The notes: a model not told the origin generated them from the letters alone. Counted from the stretch's first letter, positions 9,624 to 19,932 are shown. The stretch: DNA of 64,000 nt from an uncultured Pseudomonadales bacterium (GCA_905478195.1 CAJQHM010000119.1:1-64000); one strand, 5' to 3'. Numbers and translations: made by a program.

Positions 9624-9638
9624 CTGTCTCTGACCCGT

Positions 9639-10403
9639 TTACTGCGACTCAAGTAGCTCTGCCCTGAACTTCGGAGGTACGAATGACGCAAGATAATCTG
9701 TCAAAACCCTCGGGTTGCCACCAGACTGAATGAACAATGCACCTTCGATGATTAACTCTGCATTGGCTGCCTCCAGTTCAGACTGATTCACAAGCTTCTG
9801 GGAAATTGGAATGCAGATAACGTTAGCCAAGATTGCTCCGTAAAGCGTAGTTAACAATGCAATTGACATGGATGGACCAATAGACTTTGGGTCAGACATA
9901 TTGCCTAACATAGCGACTAGGCCTATCAAGGTCCCAATCATGCCCATGGCAGGAGCGATCTCACCCCACGCTGAGAAAATCCCTGCCCCTTGCTTATGGC
10001 GGAGCTTCATAAGCTCTATGTCTTTTTCCAGGGTCTTTTTGATGAGATCTGCCTCTGATCCATCAACGAGCATACCGATAGCCTTGGACAGGAAAGAATT
10101 GGAAATTTCTTGACCTTCCAGTGCAATCATTCCATCTTTTCGAGCAATGGTTGCATATTCGCCGAGCTGCGCAATTAAATCTTGTGGCTTCTCTAATGGG
10201 TTCTTAAAAGTTTTGCCTGCAACCTTGATGGCGTTAAGAAACTCTGGCAATGAGCATCTCAACATGACCACCATTATCGAACCACCAAAGACAATCAATA
10301 CCGATCCAGTCTCAATATAGCCAGACAAACCGGCGCCGTTCGCAATAGCGTATCCAATGAAGCCAAAAGCTCCGAGAAATCCAATAATAGTAGCTATATC
10401 CAT
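9639..10403 (-). CDS. motA: Flagellar motor protein MotA/PomA
   Basis: 254 aa; GIFSAWGEIAPAMGMIGTLIGLVAMLGNMSDPKSIGPSMSIALLTTLYGAILAN, typical PomA/MotA. Confidence 0.93.
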   Translation of the reverse strand: MDIATIIGFLGAFGFIGYAIANGAGLSGYIETGSVLIVFGGSIMVVMLRCSLPEFLNAIKVAGKTFKNPLEKPQDLIAQLGEYATIARKDGMIALEGQEISNSFLSKAIGMLVDGSEADLIKKTLEKDIELMKLRHKQGAGIFSAWGEIAPAMGMIGTLIGLVAMLGNMSDPKSIGPSMSIALLTTLYGAILANVICIPISQKLVNQSELEAANAELIIEGALFIQSGGNPRVLTDYLASFVPPKFRAELLESQ

Positions 10404-10626
10404 CGTTTATACCTTAAAGCTTTATGATTAAACTCAAAGCGAGCCAGTCACCTTACAAAATTTCGGCCTTTACTTTGTCTCGCATATTGACTGAAAAACA
10501 GTTCAAATAAAGGAATATCCCTTTTACACAACAGTCTTAGACTGATATATCTGTGATGTAAACAATTTTTCAAGCAAAATATTAAAAAACAGCAGATTTA
10601 ACTAACAAACCCTTAGTTACTATGTA

Positions 10627-10653
10627 AAATCGACATTTGCCAACAAAATCATG
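10627..10653 (-). promoter_or_regulatory. Putative sigma-28 promoter for motA (CATGATTT-N11-GTCGATTT)
   Basis: Conserved GTCGATTT -10; weaker -35; about 220 nt upstream of motA. Confidence 0.4.
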
Positions 10654-11196
10654 AGCATAGAAATATTTAAACCAACTCTGTTACTCGCTAGCATCCTCGT
10701 GCTTGGAGGATGCGACCGGGTCATGTATACGCCCTCATGCTCATCTGTTGGGCCAGCAGATTATGGGTCGAGATTTACGACTTTAAGAAACGGCGTAATT
10801 TCAGACTCAGATACAGATCTAAGCTGGTACAGATGCCCATTTGGAACCAATTACAACGGATTGAACACCTGTCTTGGCTCTCCTGTTTTGCTTCCTTTGC
10901 AGGATGCACAGCTCGTTGTGGAAGAAACCGCAAGGAAGTCCTCTGTTACTTGGCGGCTACCGACAATCAAAGAATTCCAAACGATCCTTCGAGAGGACTG
11001 CGAAAACCCCGCACTCGATCCTGTACTCTTTCCAGGCTCGCTAAGTGAAAACCACTGGACCTCTGACAATTTCGACCCGGAGTCGAGCTTGGGCTGCGCT
11101 GTATACAGCTATCAAGGATCAAGCTCATGCCGCCTCAAGAAAGACAATCTATTCCCATTTATGATCGTAACCGACCAAGTACTAAACTCAAATTAG
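10651..11196 (+). CDS. Predicted lipoprotein with DUF1566 (Lcl C-terminal) domain
   Basis: Lipobox LVLGGC; TLRNGVISDSDTDLSWYRCPFG..TWRLPTIKEFQTIL..HWTSDNFDP resembles DUF1566. Confidence 0.7.
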   Translation: MSIEIFKPTLLLASILVLGGCDRVMYTPSCSSVGPADYGSRFTTLRNGVISDSDTDLSWYRCPFGTNYNGLNTCLGSPVLLPLQDAQLVVEETARKSSVTWRLPTIKEFQTILREDCENPALDPVLFPGSLSENHWTSDNFDPESSLGCAVYSYQGSSSCRLKKDNLFPFMIVTDQVLNSN

Positions 11197-11370
11197 CCGG
11201 ATACCGCCTCGAGACGAGGCTTCAACCTGAACTTAAGACAGTCTTCATCGCTCGCATCCACAACAACTCTGCTTGGAACCTGTGCAGATTTAAACCCAAA
11301 CGCTCTGCAACCATGCGGCCGACTGCGTGACCAAGTGACGAAATATGAGTCACAATTAATGCAGGCTGCT

Positions 11371-11598
11371 CTAGTCTTTACGGGATTTCCGGTTTCTTTT
11401 ATAGATTTCATGGTAATACTTCCACGCGATCAGCGACGGCAGTCCTATTGCTACAAACCAGGGAGCGATTTTTATGATCGAAAAAGCCCCGAAAACAGGC
11501 TCAGATGGTTGCAGAAACAACACCGCCAAAACGGGAACGGCTAAAATTAAGTACGTGCGAATTATCTTACACATCGGACAGTCAGCTGAGTTCATCAT
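11371..11598 (-). CDS. Small membrane protein with N-terminal CPMC motif
   Basis: 75 aa, two hydrophobic segments, 16 nt downstream of fliD on the same strand. Confidence 0.55.
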   Translation of the reverse strand: MMNSADCPMCKIIRTYLILAVPVLAVLFLQPSEPVFGAFSIIKIAPWFVAIGLPSLIAWKYYHEIYKRNRKSRKD

Positions 11599-11614
11599 TT
11601 TTTATCCTTCCAGA

Positions 11615-13030
11615 TTACTTGTACATATTAGACATAGATTCGAACTGACCTTCAAGATAGGTCTGAGTATCTTTGCTTCTCTGAACAAGTGATTCCATCA
11701 CAGCGAATTGCTTAATGTACTTCTGCTGGAGATTAACCAGCTTTTTTTCGAGCTCGAGTAATTGATCCGTGTATTCGTCCACTTTGGCCTTCGCCGAATT
11801 AGATTGGCGCGTAATACTTCCGGAGCTGCTAACTAAATTATCTAATTCGATACTAGCATCAAGAGACAACCCCTTATTCGATGCATCATATTTTGATTGC
11901 GCTTCAGTGTCAGCCGTTAACATTGTCACTGCAGATCGGTAATTAGTCGAGACTGCTGAGTTATAAATTTTATCATCGACATACATACTACCAGAAAGAT
12001 TGAAAGAGAGGCCAAGGTCTCGCAAACTACTAATTCCACCGGAAGGAGTCGAGGAAACTTTATCAATAAGATTTTTTATTTGTCGGGAGACTAAATTTAC
12101 GAATGACTTGTCAGAACTCAGTGAGCCAGAATATTCGTTTTCGCCACCCACCGTTGTCAGATCGCTTGCAATTGAAGAGAAATTATTAACAGTGTCAACA
12201 AAGATATCAATCGTGTTCCTTAAGGCAGTTTTATCTTCACCTATTGAGATCGTAGCATTTGTAGTCGTTGTACTCTTAAGGTTTAGAGTAACTCCAGGGA
12301 TCACATCGTCCAAACTATTTGTCTTACGATTTATAGTTAGTCCGTTATATATGATCTTTGAATTTATGGCGGTTGTTCCCGTTGAAAATTGGAATGGGTC
12401 TGATGACGCTGAAGTGGAGACTGAATAATTATTACTGGTTCCTAATTCCCCATCTAGCAGAATATACCAAGCCTGACCACCAGCTGACTTATTTACTAAC
12501 GTCGCCTTGACTCCGCTAGCAGAGCCATTGATAGCATCTACAACGCCTTGTGGCGTTGCCAGAGCCACAGGGATAACAGTGTCTCCGGAGCTTTTTGTAA
12601 TCGTCACGTTAAATGAGTTGCCACTATTGAGTTGTTGACTTCCCGAGGAATACTCAGTGCTTCTCATGGTAGTCGAAAGAGCGAGTCTCGCCACTTCAAT
12701 ATCGGCATTTCCGCTAGCTGCAATAGCTTGAGAGTTTATCTTCGCATCGATAGCTGACGAGCTGTTGTTCAGCGAGAGTGTTCGTGTGCTGCTGGCCTTA
12801 GCCAGGTAATCTAGTACGACCTTCACCTCATTCACGGCGCCAGAGAGCGCACCATATCCACTTATAGAAGCTTCCGATTTTTCTTTCCGAGAGGTATAGC
12901 GGTCTATTTTTGGTTGTGTCTCTGCTGCAGCAAGATCTTCTGCCAATTTACTAATATCAACACCTGATCCTAATTTAAGGTTGTTAACAATCGAAGTGCC
13001 CGTTCCGGCTGTAGAATTAACCTCTGCCAT
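11615..13030 (-). CDS. fliD: Flagellar filament capping protein FliD
   Basis: LKLGSGVDISKLAEDLAAAETQPKIDRYTSRKEKSEASISGYGALSGAV; C-terminal FVAMESLVQ..LEGQFESMSNMYK-like ending. Confidence 0.93.
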   Translation of the reverse strand: MAEVNSTAGTGTSIVNNLKLGSGVDISKLAEDLAAAETQPKIDRYTSRKEKSEASISGYGALSGAVNEVKVVLDYLAKASSTRTLSLNNSSSAIDAKINSQAIAASGNADIEVARLALSTTMRSTEYSSGSQQLNSGNSFNVTITKSSGDTVIPVALATPQGVVDAINGSASGVKATLVNKSAGGQAWYILLDGELGTSNNYSVSTSASSDPFQFSTGTTAINSKIIYNGLTINRKTNSLDDVIPGVTLNLKSTTTTNATISIGEDKTALRNTIDIFVDTVNNFSSIASDLTTVGGENEYSGSLSSDKSFVNLVSRQIKNLIDKVSSTPSGGISSLRDLGLSFNLSGSMYVDDKIYNSAVSTNYRSAVTMLTADTEAQSKYDASNKGLSLDASIELDNLVSSSGSITRQSNSAKAKVDEYTDQLLELEKKLVNLQQKYIKQFAVMESLVQRSKDTQTYLEGQFESMSNMYK

Positions 13031-13037
13031 AATTTTC

Positions 13038-13961
13038 TTACCTCAAGAAATTAAATAGTGACATCTGTGTCACTTTTGCAAAAGTGTTTTGAGCTGCTTC
13101 AAGAGCCAACATATCAGAGGAAAGGCTAGTAATAGCCTCTGAGTAATCAGTATCCTCGATATTTGAGAGCAGTTGCTCGTAGACAGTTTTCTTTTCCTCG
13201 ATGATTTCAAGTCGCTCTTCAAGCAGATTTTGACGAATACCGAGGTTGGCTATCTGACCACCCACTTGATTTCCCAGCTCATCGAATTCATCAATAGAGC
13301 GCGATATATCTGCCTTCGTATTCGTGCCAAGCGCCGCAATGAAATCCTTGGCTACGGCAAAGATATCAAGATTTTGCGTACTGCCTCCATTCGTGCTTCG
13401 CTCAATCTGACCAGCAAGATTAACTCCAGAGCTATTGATTTGTACTTCATAACCGGAATCAACCTGTATGTTCAGTTCTGCGCTGTTACCTTTGTACGCT
13501 ATTGAGCCGTCGGCTTGTCTCTGAAACGGCTGGACATTCGTTGCGGTTCCAGAGAAGAGATATGAATTTTGAGAGTCTCGAGAATTAGAAAGAGATATTA
13601 ACTCCTCTAAGACGCCCTCTGCTTCTGCCTTCATAAAACCAATATCTTCATCAGAGTAGGTTCCAGAGGATGCAGTAATTGCCAAGTCTTTGAGCCGGTA
13701 CACGTAATCCTGAAAACCAGTCACTACTGATTCTTCGATCGTCAACCTATCTTTGACATAAGAGAGATTGGTTTCATAGGCAGACTGCCTTTGCAGCACG
13801 GATTTAATACTTAATCCCTCAAGAGATGATTCAATATCGCTGCTCGGTACAGCAGTCTTCTTGCCCGTGGCCAGCTGAGTTTGAAGCTCACCTATACTTT
13901 CCTGCTGCTTTGCAAGTTGTTTTGTTAGTACTTCATAGTATTGATTTGACGAAATTTTCAT
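13038..13961 (-). CDS. flgL: Flagellar hook-associated protein FlgL (HAP3)
   Basis: MKISSNQYYEVLTKQLAKQQESIGELQTQLATGKK; C-terminal LEAAQNTFAKVTQMSLFNFLR; between fliD and flgK. Confidence 0.93.
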   Translation of the reverse strand: MKISSNQYYEVLTKQLAKQQESIGELQTQLATGKKTAVPSSDIESSLEGLSIKSVLQRQSAYETNLSYVKDRLTIEESVVTGFQDYVYRLKDLAITASSGTYSDEDIGFMKAEAEGVLEELISLSNSRDSQNSYLFSGTATNVQPFQRQADGSIAYKGNSAELNIQVDSGYEVQINSSGVNLAGQIERSTNGGSTQNLDIFAVAKDFIAALGTNTKADISRSIDEFDELGNQVGGQIANLGIRQNLLEERLEIIEEKKTVYEQLLSNIEDTDYSEAITSLSSDMLALEAAQNTFAKVTQMSLFNFLR

Positions 13962-13975
13962 GATCTTAGCTCAGT

Positions 13976-16912
13976 CTATCGTGAGGCAGATAGTATTGAA
14001 TCGAAAACAGCTGACGAAACCTTAATTACCTGCGCGGCAGCCTGAAAAGATTGCTGGAAGCGAATCAAATCGGCGGCCTCGTCATCTAAACTGACGCCAG
14101 AAATTGAGGATTCCAAAGTAACAGCATCTTCATAAACAACCTCAAGTGCCTCTTCAGAAATTTTCGCAAGACTATTTACTGCACCAACTTTTGACAAAGC
14201 TCGTTCATAGCCTTGCTGGAGAGTTGCGCCACTCAATTTCTGAGCATCTTGTATCAGCAAAAGTCGCTGCAGGTTGGAATTATCGCCAGCAGAATTTAGA
14301 TTAGCCGAAACCTTAAAAGAATCTCCTGCCGCTGGCATCTTATCCAGTGAGACCTTTAAATCATTAAATATAATTTGCGAGTTAAAATCATAATCTCGCT
14401 CTGTAATTGTGGTATTAGTATTTGTGTCAATGATTTGATAACGCGTATTTGTTGTGAACCTGATTTCCAGAGGATTCTCTATGGTTGGGTCAGAGTTCAT
14501 AGCTGAACCGTTAGATGAAACTCTCCCATCAATCGAGAAACCATCATTACCTGAGATCGATATAGCAAGATCTGAAATTTCCGAAGCGGAACCTGTAAGC
14601 TTAGTGGTAAGGCCAAGCTTAGCCAGGTCCGATGCTTTGCCAGCTCCGGCTGCGTAGTCTGCAAAAGTGAAGTCAATGTTAGTGCCCGAAAAATGTAACT
14701 GACCAGTGTAGTTGGAATTGGTGAGCCCCAAAGCATTCGTAGTCTGCCCAGTCACAGTCGAACCTAAGCTAATATTCTCTCCTTTAGCTGCATCGCGATT
14801 AAACAGAGACAAGCCGCCCTCAGCATTCACCCTAGCCAGAACATTAGTTTGAGCTGCAAAGCTATTGATTTTTGTTGCAAATTCGATCTCATTGGTTAGT
14901 CCACTGAGGCCAGTTATTTCAATTCCGTTAATTATTAAGGTCTTATCAAAATCAATTTTTCCAGGATCGGCTTTGATCACGTTCTGAGACGTTGCAGTTA
15001 CGGAAGTACTCGCTTTGTATGTGTTTATCCATGCTGCTATGTCTTTAGCGGATAGGGTCGCGCCGCCAGCCAACGCTAGCTGCCCTAAGTTCACTCCGTT
15101 AAGTTTTAATTGATTTGCAGTTATTATGGTCGAACTACTGCTGGTAGTATTAGATTGCAAGGGAATCTCTGAGACGACTAATTCACCACTATTATAGTTG
15201 CCGAGCTTAATTTCTTTATCTATAAAGGCGTTAGCACCAACTGCGTTAAGATATGAGCTGGTATATCTACTAGAGTTATTAAAGAACTTATCATTACCGA
15301 CAGAAGTTTGCTCGTTTGTCGTTAGTGCCTTACCTATAAGATGGTTTTTCTCTGAGGTAATTACTTGTATAGAAAAATTATCAGACACTGACGCGTCTAA
15401 CTCCAATTCAAATTCATAATTGCCCTGAGGAATTATCACCCCGGGAGCAAGCTCGCCGGCTTCAAACTTAACTTTTCCAAAATTCGTAATGGGCTTAGAA
15501 AGGTCTACGGCCTCTGAAGAGATCACAGGACTTGAACGGTAACCAAAGTCAATTTTTGCGAGCGCCCCAGAGGAATTACCTGATTGCCCCTCGATTAATA
15601 ACCGATTTGCAGATGCCACTTGGTCGATGTTCTGGACGGAAACCTTTACGCTGTCAGCTGGCCTGCTATTTGAAGATATCGTATAAGTGCGACCTGAGAG
15701 TGGTGGTTCCTTAAGAGTCAAGCTGAGATCTTTATACTTAAACGAATATTGATCGTTGAGATTTGGCGTTAACTCAGTGCCTTGACCCGCCTCTAATATC
15801 TTCCAAGTCTTCTTATTCGCATTCCAAGTAATGCTCAAAACTCTCGTGGAATCTTGATCACCATCAGTTGCTATCTGAACGCCTGTATTAACTGAACCAT
15901 CCGGCTCGGTCATTAAATAATTAGGAGAGAGAGTAAATAGTTTTTGATTAATTTGTCCCTCTCTAGTCAACCCTCCCTGGTGAACCAAGTTAGCATCGGT
16001 CACGAAAGTACTTACAATAATATCTATATCTGCGCGTAGGGGCTCTATAATGTTAGATCTCAAGTTAATGAGTCCGCCGAGAGAACCGCCTTGCACCGAG
16101 CCAATGCTAAGAGCTTCACCGAAGGGGTCAAATACAATGGCGGTTTGACCACTGTTATCTTGAGCGTACTGAACACCGACAGCGGTAGATCCTAGCCGGT
16201 CAACAAAGACAGTATTTTTACTGCTCCCCTGAAATCCAGCTGTGACGATACCAGCATCATCAATTTCAAAATTGATCTTCGCAAGCTTAGACATCTCTAA
16301 CATTAGGAAATCCCTCTGATCAAGTAAGGCTGAGGGCTGTTGTGATTCTTTTGAATGTTTAGCTAAGCTTGTATTCAGGGCACCGAGTTTTTCAGCATAT
16401 TCGTTTAATTTGTTTAGCTCTGATTCCAGTTCGTTCTTAACATCTGTATCTACTTGGTTTATCTCAGTACTAGTGGCCGAAAATCTTGAGGCTACATACT
16501 CAGAGCTGGCTAAGAAATCTTGTTTTAAGGTTGCGTTTGAAGGAGCTGCACTTAGTCTTGAGAGTGAAGAGAAAAACTTATCAAAAGCAGATGAAAGACT
16601 TGTATTATCTGAGCCTAAGTAATTTAGTATCTTGTTTGTATGCTTGATTACTGGCTCTTGGCTAGCAAGATTGCTCTGAGCTGTTCGCAGATTCGCTTCG
16701 GCAAATTGATCGTGAGCTCGACCAGTTCGCTGCATGCTTGAGCCGTTTCCGAGATAGTACACACCTCTTTTTGAGGGGTTATTCTCAGATGACTCGATAG
16801 TCTGCTTCGAATAACCCTCCGTGTTAAGGTTGGCTATGTTGTTACTTACGGTTGCGAGCGCTTGACGATATAGCTGTGCAGCGCTAGCACCAATACTCAG
16901 AATGTCTGTCAT
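13976..16912 (-). CDS. flgK: Flagellar hook-associated protein FlgK (HAP1), unusually large
   Basis: MTDILSIGASAAQLYRQALATVSNNIANLNTEGYSKQ; C-terminal SGVSLDDEAADLIRFQQSFQAAAQVIKVSSAVFDSIL. Confidence 0.95.
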   Translation of the reverse strand: MTDILSIGASAAQLYRQALATVSNNIANLNTEGYSKQTIESSENNPSKRGVYYLGNGSSMQRTGRAHDQFAEANLRTAQSNLASQEPVIKHTNKILNYLGSDNTSLSSAFDKFFSSLSRLSAAPSNATLKQDFLASSEYVASRFSATSTEINQVDTDVKNELESELNKLNEYAEKLGALNTSLAKHSKESQQPSALLDQRDFLMLEMSKLAKINFEIDDAGIVTAGFQGSSKNTVFVDRLGSTAVGVQYAQDNSGQTAIVFDPFGEALSIGSVQGGSLGGLINLRSNIIEPLRADIDIIVSTFVTDANLVHQGGLTREGQINQKLFTLSPNYLMTEPDGSVNTGVQIATDGDQDSTRVLSITWNANKKTWKILEAGQGTELTPNLNDQYSFKYKDLSLTLKEPPLSGRTYTISSNSRPADSVKVSVQNIDQVASANRLLIEGQSGNSSGALAKIDFGYRSSPVISSEAVDLSKPITNFGKVKFEAGELAPGVIIPQGNYEFELELDASVSDNFSIQVITSEKNHLIGKALTTNEQTSVGNDKFFNNSSRYTSSYLNAVGANAFIDKEIKLGNYNSGELVVSEIPLQSNTTSSSSTIITANQLKLNGVNLGQLALAGGATLSAKDIAAWINTYKASTSVTATSQNVIKADPGKIDFDKTLIINGIEITGLSGLTNEIEFATKINSFAAQTNVLARVNAEGGLSLFNRDAAKGENISLGSTVTGQTTNALGLTNSNYTGQLHFSGTNIDFTFADYAAGAGKASDLAKLGLTTKLTGSASEISDLAISISGNDGFSIDGRVSSNGSAMNSDPTIENPLEIRFTTNTRYQIIDTNTNTTITERDYDFNSQIIFNDLKVSLDKMPAAGDSFKVSANLNSAGDNSNLQRLLLIQDAQKLSGATLQQGYERALSKVGAVNSLAKISEEALEVVYEDAVTLESSISGVSLDDEAADLIRFQQSFQAAAQVIKVSSAVFDSILSASR

Positions 16913-16930
16913 AACTCAACTCCACATCCC

Positions 16931-17278
16931 TTAGACCGATTCGTCCACTGTGGAGGCTTTATCAGAAATCCCTTCAATTGATTTCAACCATTCAGCGACC
17001 CCTAGTCCATTCCGTGAAGATACGTCTCGACTTACTTCCGTAAACAACATTTCTTGAAAAAGTTCTATGTTCCTATTGTCGAGTAAATCACTTTTCATCG
17101 TTTTTGTTGCTTCGTTCATAGATTTTGCAATTAGATTAAAAAAAAGGGATTCAAATTCCCTAGCTATCGTCTCTAGCGCTTCATTTTTCTGACTCTTTGT
17201 CCCAGAAGCGAGTCCGCGTAGGCTGGCGATATTTTGTACATCGAATCCACTGGTTATGTGGCTGAGTTGGCCGGCCAT
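16931..17278 (-). CDS. flgJ: Flagellar rod assembly protein FlgJ (rod-binding domain only)
   Basis: 115 aa; AREFESLFFNLIAKSMNEATKTM..NIELFQEMLFTEVSRDVSSRNGLGVAEWL; no muramidase domain. Confidence 0.88.
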   Translation of the reverse strand: MAGQLSHITSGFDVQNIASLRGLASGTKSQKNEALETIAREFESLFFNLIAKSMNEATKTMKSDLLDNRNIELFQEMLFTEVSRDVSSRNGLGVAEWLKSIEGISDKASTVDESV

Positions 17279-18426
17279 TAGATAATCACCAGTTCTGCAT
17301 TTAAACTGCCTGCTTTTTTAAGAGCATCTAGAATAGCGATCAGTGCAGAAGGAGATGCGCCAACCTGATTCATCGCATCCACGATATCTTGAAGCTCAAC
17401 TCCTGGTTCAAATACAAACATGTTTGAGTCATCTTCTGAGACTTGAATGTCCGCATTAGTTACTCCCACGGTCTGACCAGCACCGAATTGATTTGGCTGT
17501 GACACCTCATTCAACGCGGTCACTCTTACCATGAGAGTGCCGTGCGAAACAGCGGCAGAACCAACCCTGACGGAGCTGTTTATTACAGCTGTACCCGTTC
17601 GAGAATTGATTACGATCCTTGCAACTGGTGCGCCGGGCTCTACTTCGAGTTGTTCGATCTCGCTAAGAAAGGAAACTTTCTGGTTAGTGTCTTCTGGAGC
17701 TATGACTGCGATAGAGACCCCATCAATAGATCTGGCAGTTCCAGCCCCAAAAGTTTCATTAATGATGTTTGTTATTGCAGTAGCTGTACTGAAGTCTGAG
17801 TTCCTCACATTGAGAACAATCTGATTAGATTGTTGAAAAGAAGAGGGAATGTGTCTCTCAAGAATAGCCCCGTTGGGAATTCGGCCTGATGTCGGAACTC
17901 CAATCTCTACACTTGAACCGGCCGCATCAACAGAGATTCCCGTCACAGTTAGCGCGCCCTGGGCAAGCGCATACACCTCCCCATCTATACCTCTAAGCTC
18001 GGTTAGTACTAAGTTACCTCCTCGCAAACTTTCAGCAGTGCCCACAGTGGACAAGTTAACGTCTAGTTTCTGCCCAGGCTTAGCAAAGGGCGGAACCTCA
18101 GCAGTTATAAGGACCGCAGCCAGGTTATCTGTTTGAATCGGCTGTTGAACGTTCTGTGTCGCCAAACTGACGAGGCTATCTCCGAGATCAAATTCCGACA
18201 CCGGCCCATCAACACTAACTCCTAGCCCTGACAGCAGAGATTGAAGGCTTTGTCCCGTTATTCTTAAGTCCTGGCCGTCACCAGTGCCCTGCAAGCCCGC
18301 AACAAGGCCATAACCGATTAGCTGATTACTTCTGACACCAGCGACATCGACAAGATCCTTGATTCTTTCTGCGCTCAGAACCGGAGAGTAAAAAGCAAAT
18401 AAAAATGCGATTAGAAAATATTTCAT
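17278..18426 (-). CDS. flgI: Flagellar P-ring protein FlgI
   Basis: RIKDLVDVAGVRSNQLIGYGLVAGLQGTGDG; C-terminal LQDIVDAMNQVGASPSALIAILDALKKAGSLNAELVII. Confidence 0.97.
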   Translation of the reverse strand: MKYFLIAFLFAFYSPVLSAERIKDLVDVAGVRSNQLIGYGLVAGLQGTGDGQDLRITGQSLQSLLSGLGVSVDGPVSEFDLGDSLVSLATQNVQQPIQTDNLAAVLITAEVPPFAKPGQKLDVNLSTVGTAESLRGGNLVLTELRGIDGEVYALAQGALTVTGISVDAAGSSVEIGVPTSGRIPNGAILERHIPSSFQQSNQIVLNVRNSDFSTATAITNIINETFGAGTARSIDGVSIAVIAPEDTNQKVSFLSEIEQLEVEPGAPVARIVINSRTGTAVINSSVRVGSAAVSHGTLMVRVTALNEVSQPNQFGAGQTVGVTNADIQVSEDDSNMFVFEPGVELQDIVDAMNQVGASPSALIAILDALKKAGSLNAELVII

Positions 18427-18436
18427 GTCTTCTGTC

Positions 18437-19126
18437 TCAAAATGGCCAAAGATCGAATAATAACTTTGAGCCCCAGCTGGTCCTTGTAGCTCTTGTTAAC
18501 TCACCATCACCACTGTAGGAAAATTCCGCTGCTGCAAGGCGCCTTGATAAAACTGTATTGTTGGGCTGGATATCGTCAGGTCTTACAACACCTCTGACAC
18601 TGATAACCTCTGATCCTTCATTAAGAGCCAATCTTTTTTCGCCGAAAATGATTAAATTACCGTTCGGCATCACCTCAATAACGCTGGCAGAAATGAACCC
18701 ATATAGCGACGCTGACTGACCCGCACTCCCGGTTCCATTACTCGAAATAACCCCACCATCGGTGTCGATCCCGTCGAAGAATTGACCCCCAGGAAACAAA
18801 CCACCAGCCTGGTTGGCTCCGATGAAACCATTTTCTGTTTCTCTCTCAGTGCTCAGAGCCGATGATCTAGATGCTTGCGCGGTCTCTTGCAGTATTACCG
18901 TAACAATATCTCCGACCCGGTGATTGCCAGTAGAGTAGGACCTACCGGCAGGATACAATTTTGCACCGTTATCAAAAATAGAACCACTGATTATTTTCTG
19001 TTCGGGCACAACCAACGGATAAGTCATGTCGAGACGGTCCTCAGTGAGAACTTCTTCCACAACTGTTGCCGCTTGACATCCGGCTAGAGCGATAAGTAAA
19101 GCGACTAGCGCTATTTTGTTACGCAT
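18437..19126 (-). CDS. flgH: Flagellar L-ring protein FlgH
   Basis: Lipobox LIALAGC; HRVGDIVTVILQETAQASRSSALSTERE; C-terminal LTRATRTSWGSKLLFDLWPF. Confidence 0.95.
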   Translation of the reverse strand: MRNKIALVALLIALAGCQAATVVEEVLTEDRLDMTYPLVVPEQKIISGSIFDNGAKLYPAGRSYSTGNHRVGDIVTVILQETAQASRSSALSTERETENGFIGANQAGGLFPGGQFFDGIDTDGGVISSNGTGSAGQSASLYGFISASVIEVMPNGNLIIFGEKRLALNEGSEVISVRGVVRPDDIQPNNTVLSRRLAAAEFSYSGDGELTRATRTSWGSKLLFDLWPF

Positions 19127-19136
19127 TTAATATTTC

Positions 19137-19922
19137 CTAGAGATTATTATTTAAAAATCTCAGCATACCGTCAGTCGCAGAAATCGCTTTCGAATTGATC
19201 TCATACGCGCGCTGCGTCTCGATCATATTCACCATTTCCTCAACAACGTTCACGTTTGATGCTTCAAGCGCGCCCTGTGTAATCATCCCCACGCCTTGCT
19301 GGCCTGGTACACCAACGATTGGTTGGCCGCTAGCGTTAGTCTGGGCAAACAAGTTCCTGCCGTTTGGCATCAATCCTGAGTTATTTACAAACCTAGTCAA
19401 CTGAATTTGGCCAATCTGAACAGCACCACCTCCACCCGCCAATTCAACAGAGATCGTGCCGTCACGCCCAACAGTTACGCTCGCCGCCTGCTGGGGTATG
19501 TTAATTGCGGGTATCAGAGGCTCGCCAGATGGCGTCACCAATTGACCGGCATTTGAAAGCTTGAATGAGCCGTCCCGGGTATAGGCTATTGTTCCGTCTG
19601 CCTGCTGGACCTGGAAAAAACCATCTCCCGCGATAGCCAAATCCAAGGAATTTTCAGTCGAAATCATGTTGCCTTGGCGATGTATCTTCTCTGTGGAGAC
19701 CACGCGAGTTCCGGTACCAAGCATTAGACCTGTTGGCGTCTCGTTCTGCTGATCGGCCTGAGATCCAGCTTGGACAATTCTTTGGTAAAGCAAGTCTTCG
19801 AATTGCGCTCTATCTTTTTTGAAGCCGACTGTATTCACGTTCGCCAAGTTATTGGCGATAACCGTCATTCTCGTTGACTGCGCCGAGAGCCCAGTCTTAG
19901 CTACCCATAGGGCTGCGTCCAT
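19137..19922 (-). CDS. flgG: Flagellar distal rod protein FlgG
   Basis: MDAALWVAKTGLSAQSTRMTVIANNLANVNTVGFKKDRAQFEDLLYQ; typical FlgG. Confidence 0.97.
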   Translation of the reverse strand: MDAALWVAKTGLSAQSTRMTVIANNLANVNTVGFKKDRAQFEDLLYQRIVQAGSQADQQNETPTGLMLGTGTRVVSTEKIHRQGNMISTENSLDLAIAGDGFFQVQQADGTIAYTRDGSFKLSNAGQLVTPSGEPLIPAINIPQQAASVTVGRDGTISVELAGGGGAVQIGQIQLTRFVNNSGLMPNGRNLFAQTNASGQPIVGVPGQQGVGMITQGALEASNVNVVEEMVNMIETQRAYEINSKAISATDGMLRFLNNNL

Positions 19923-19932
19923 CTTTATTCTC

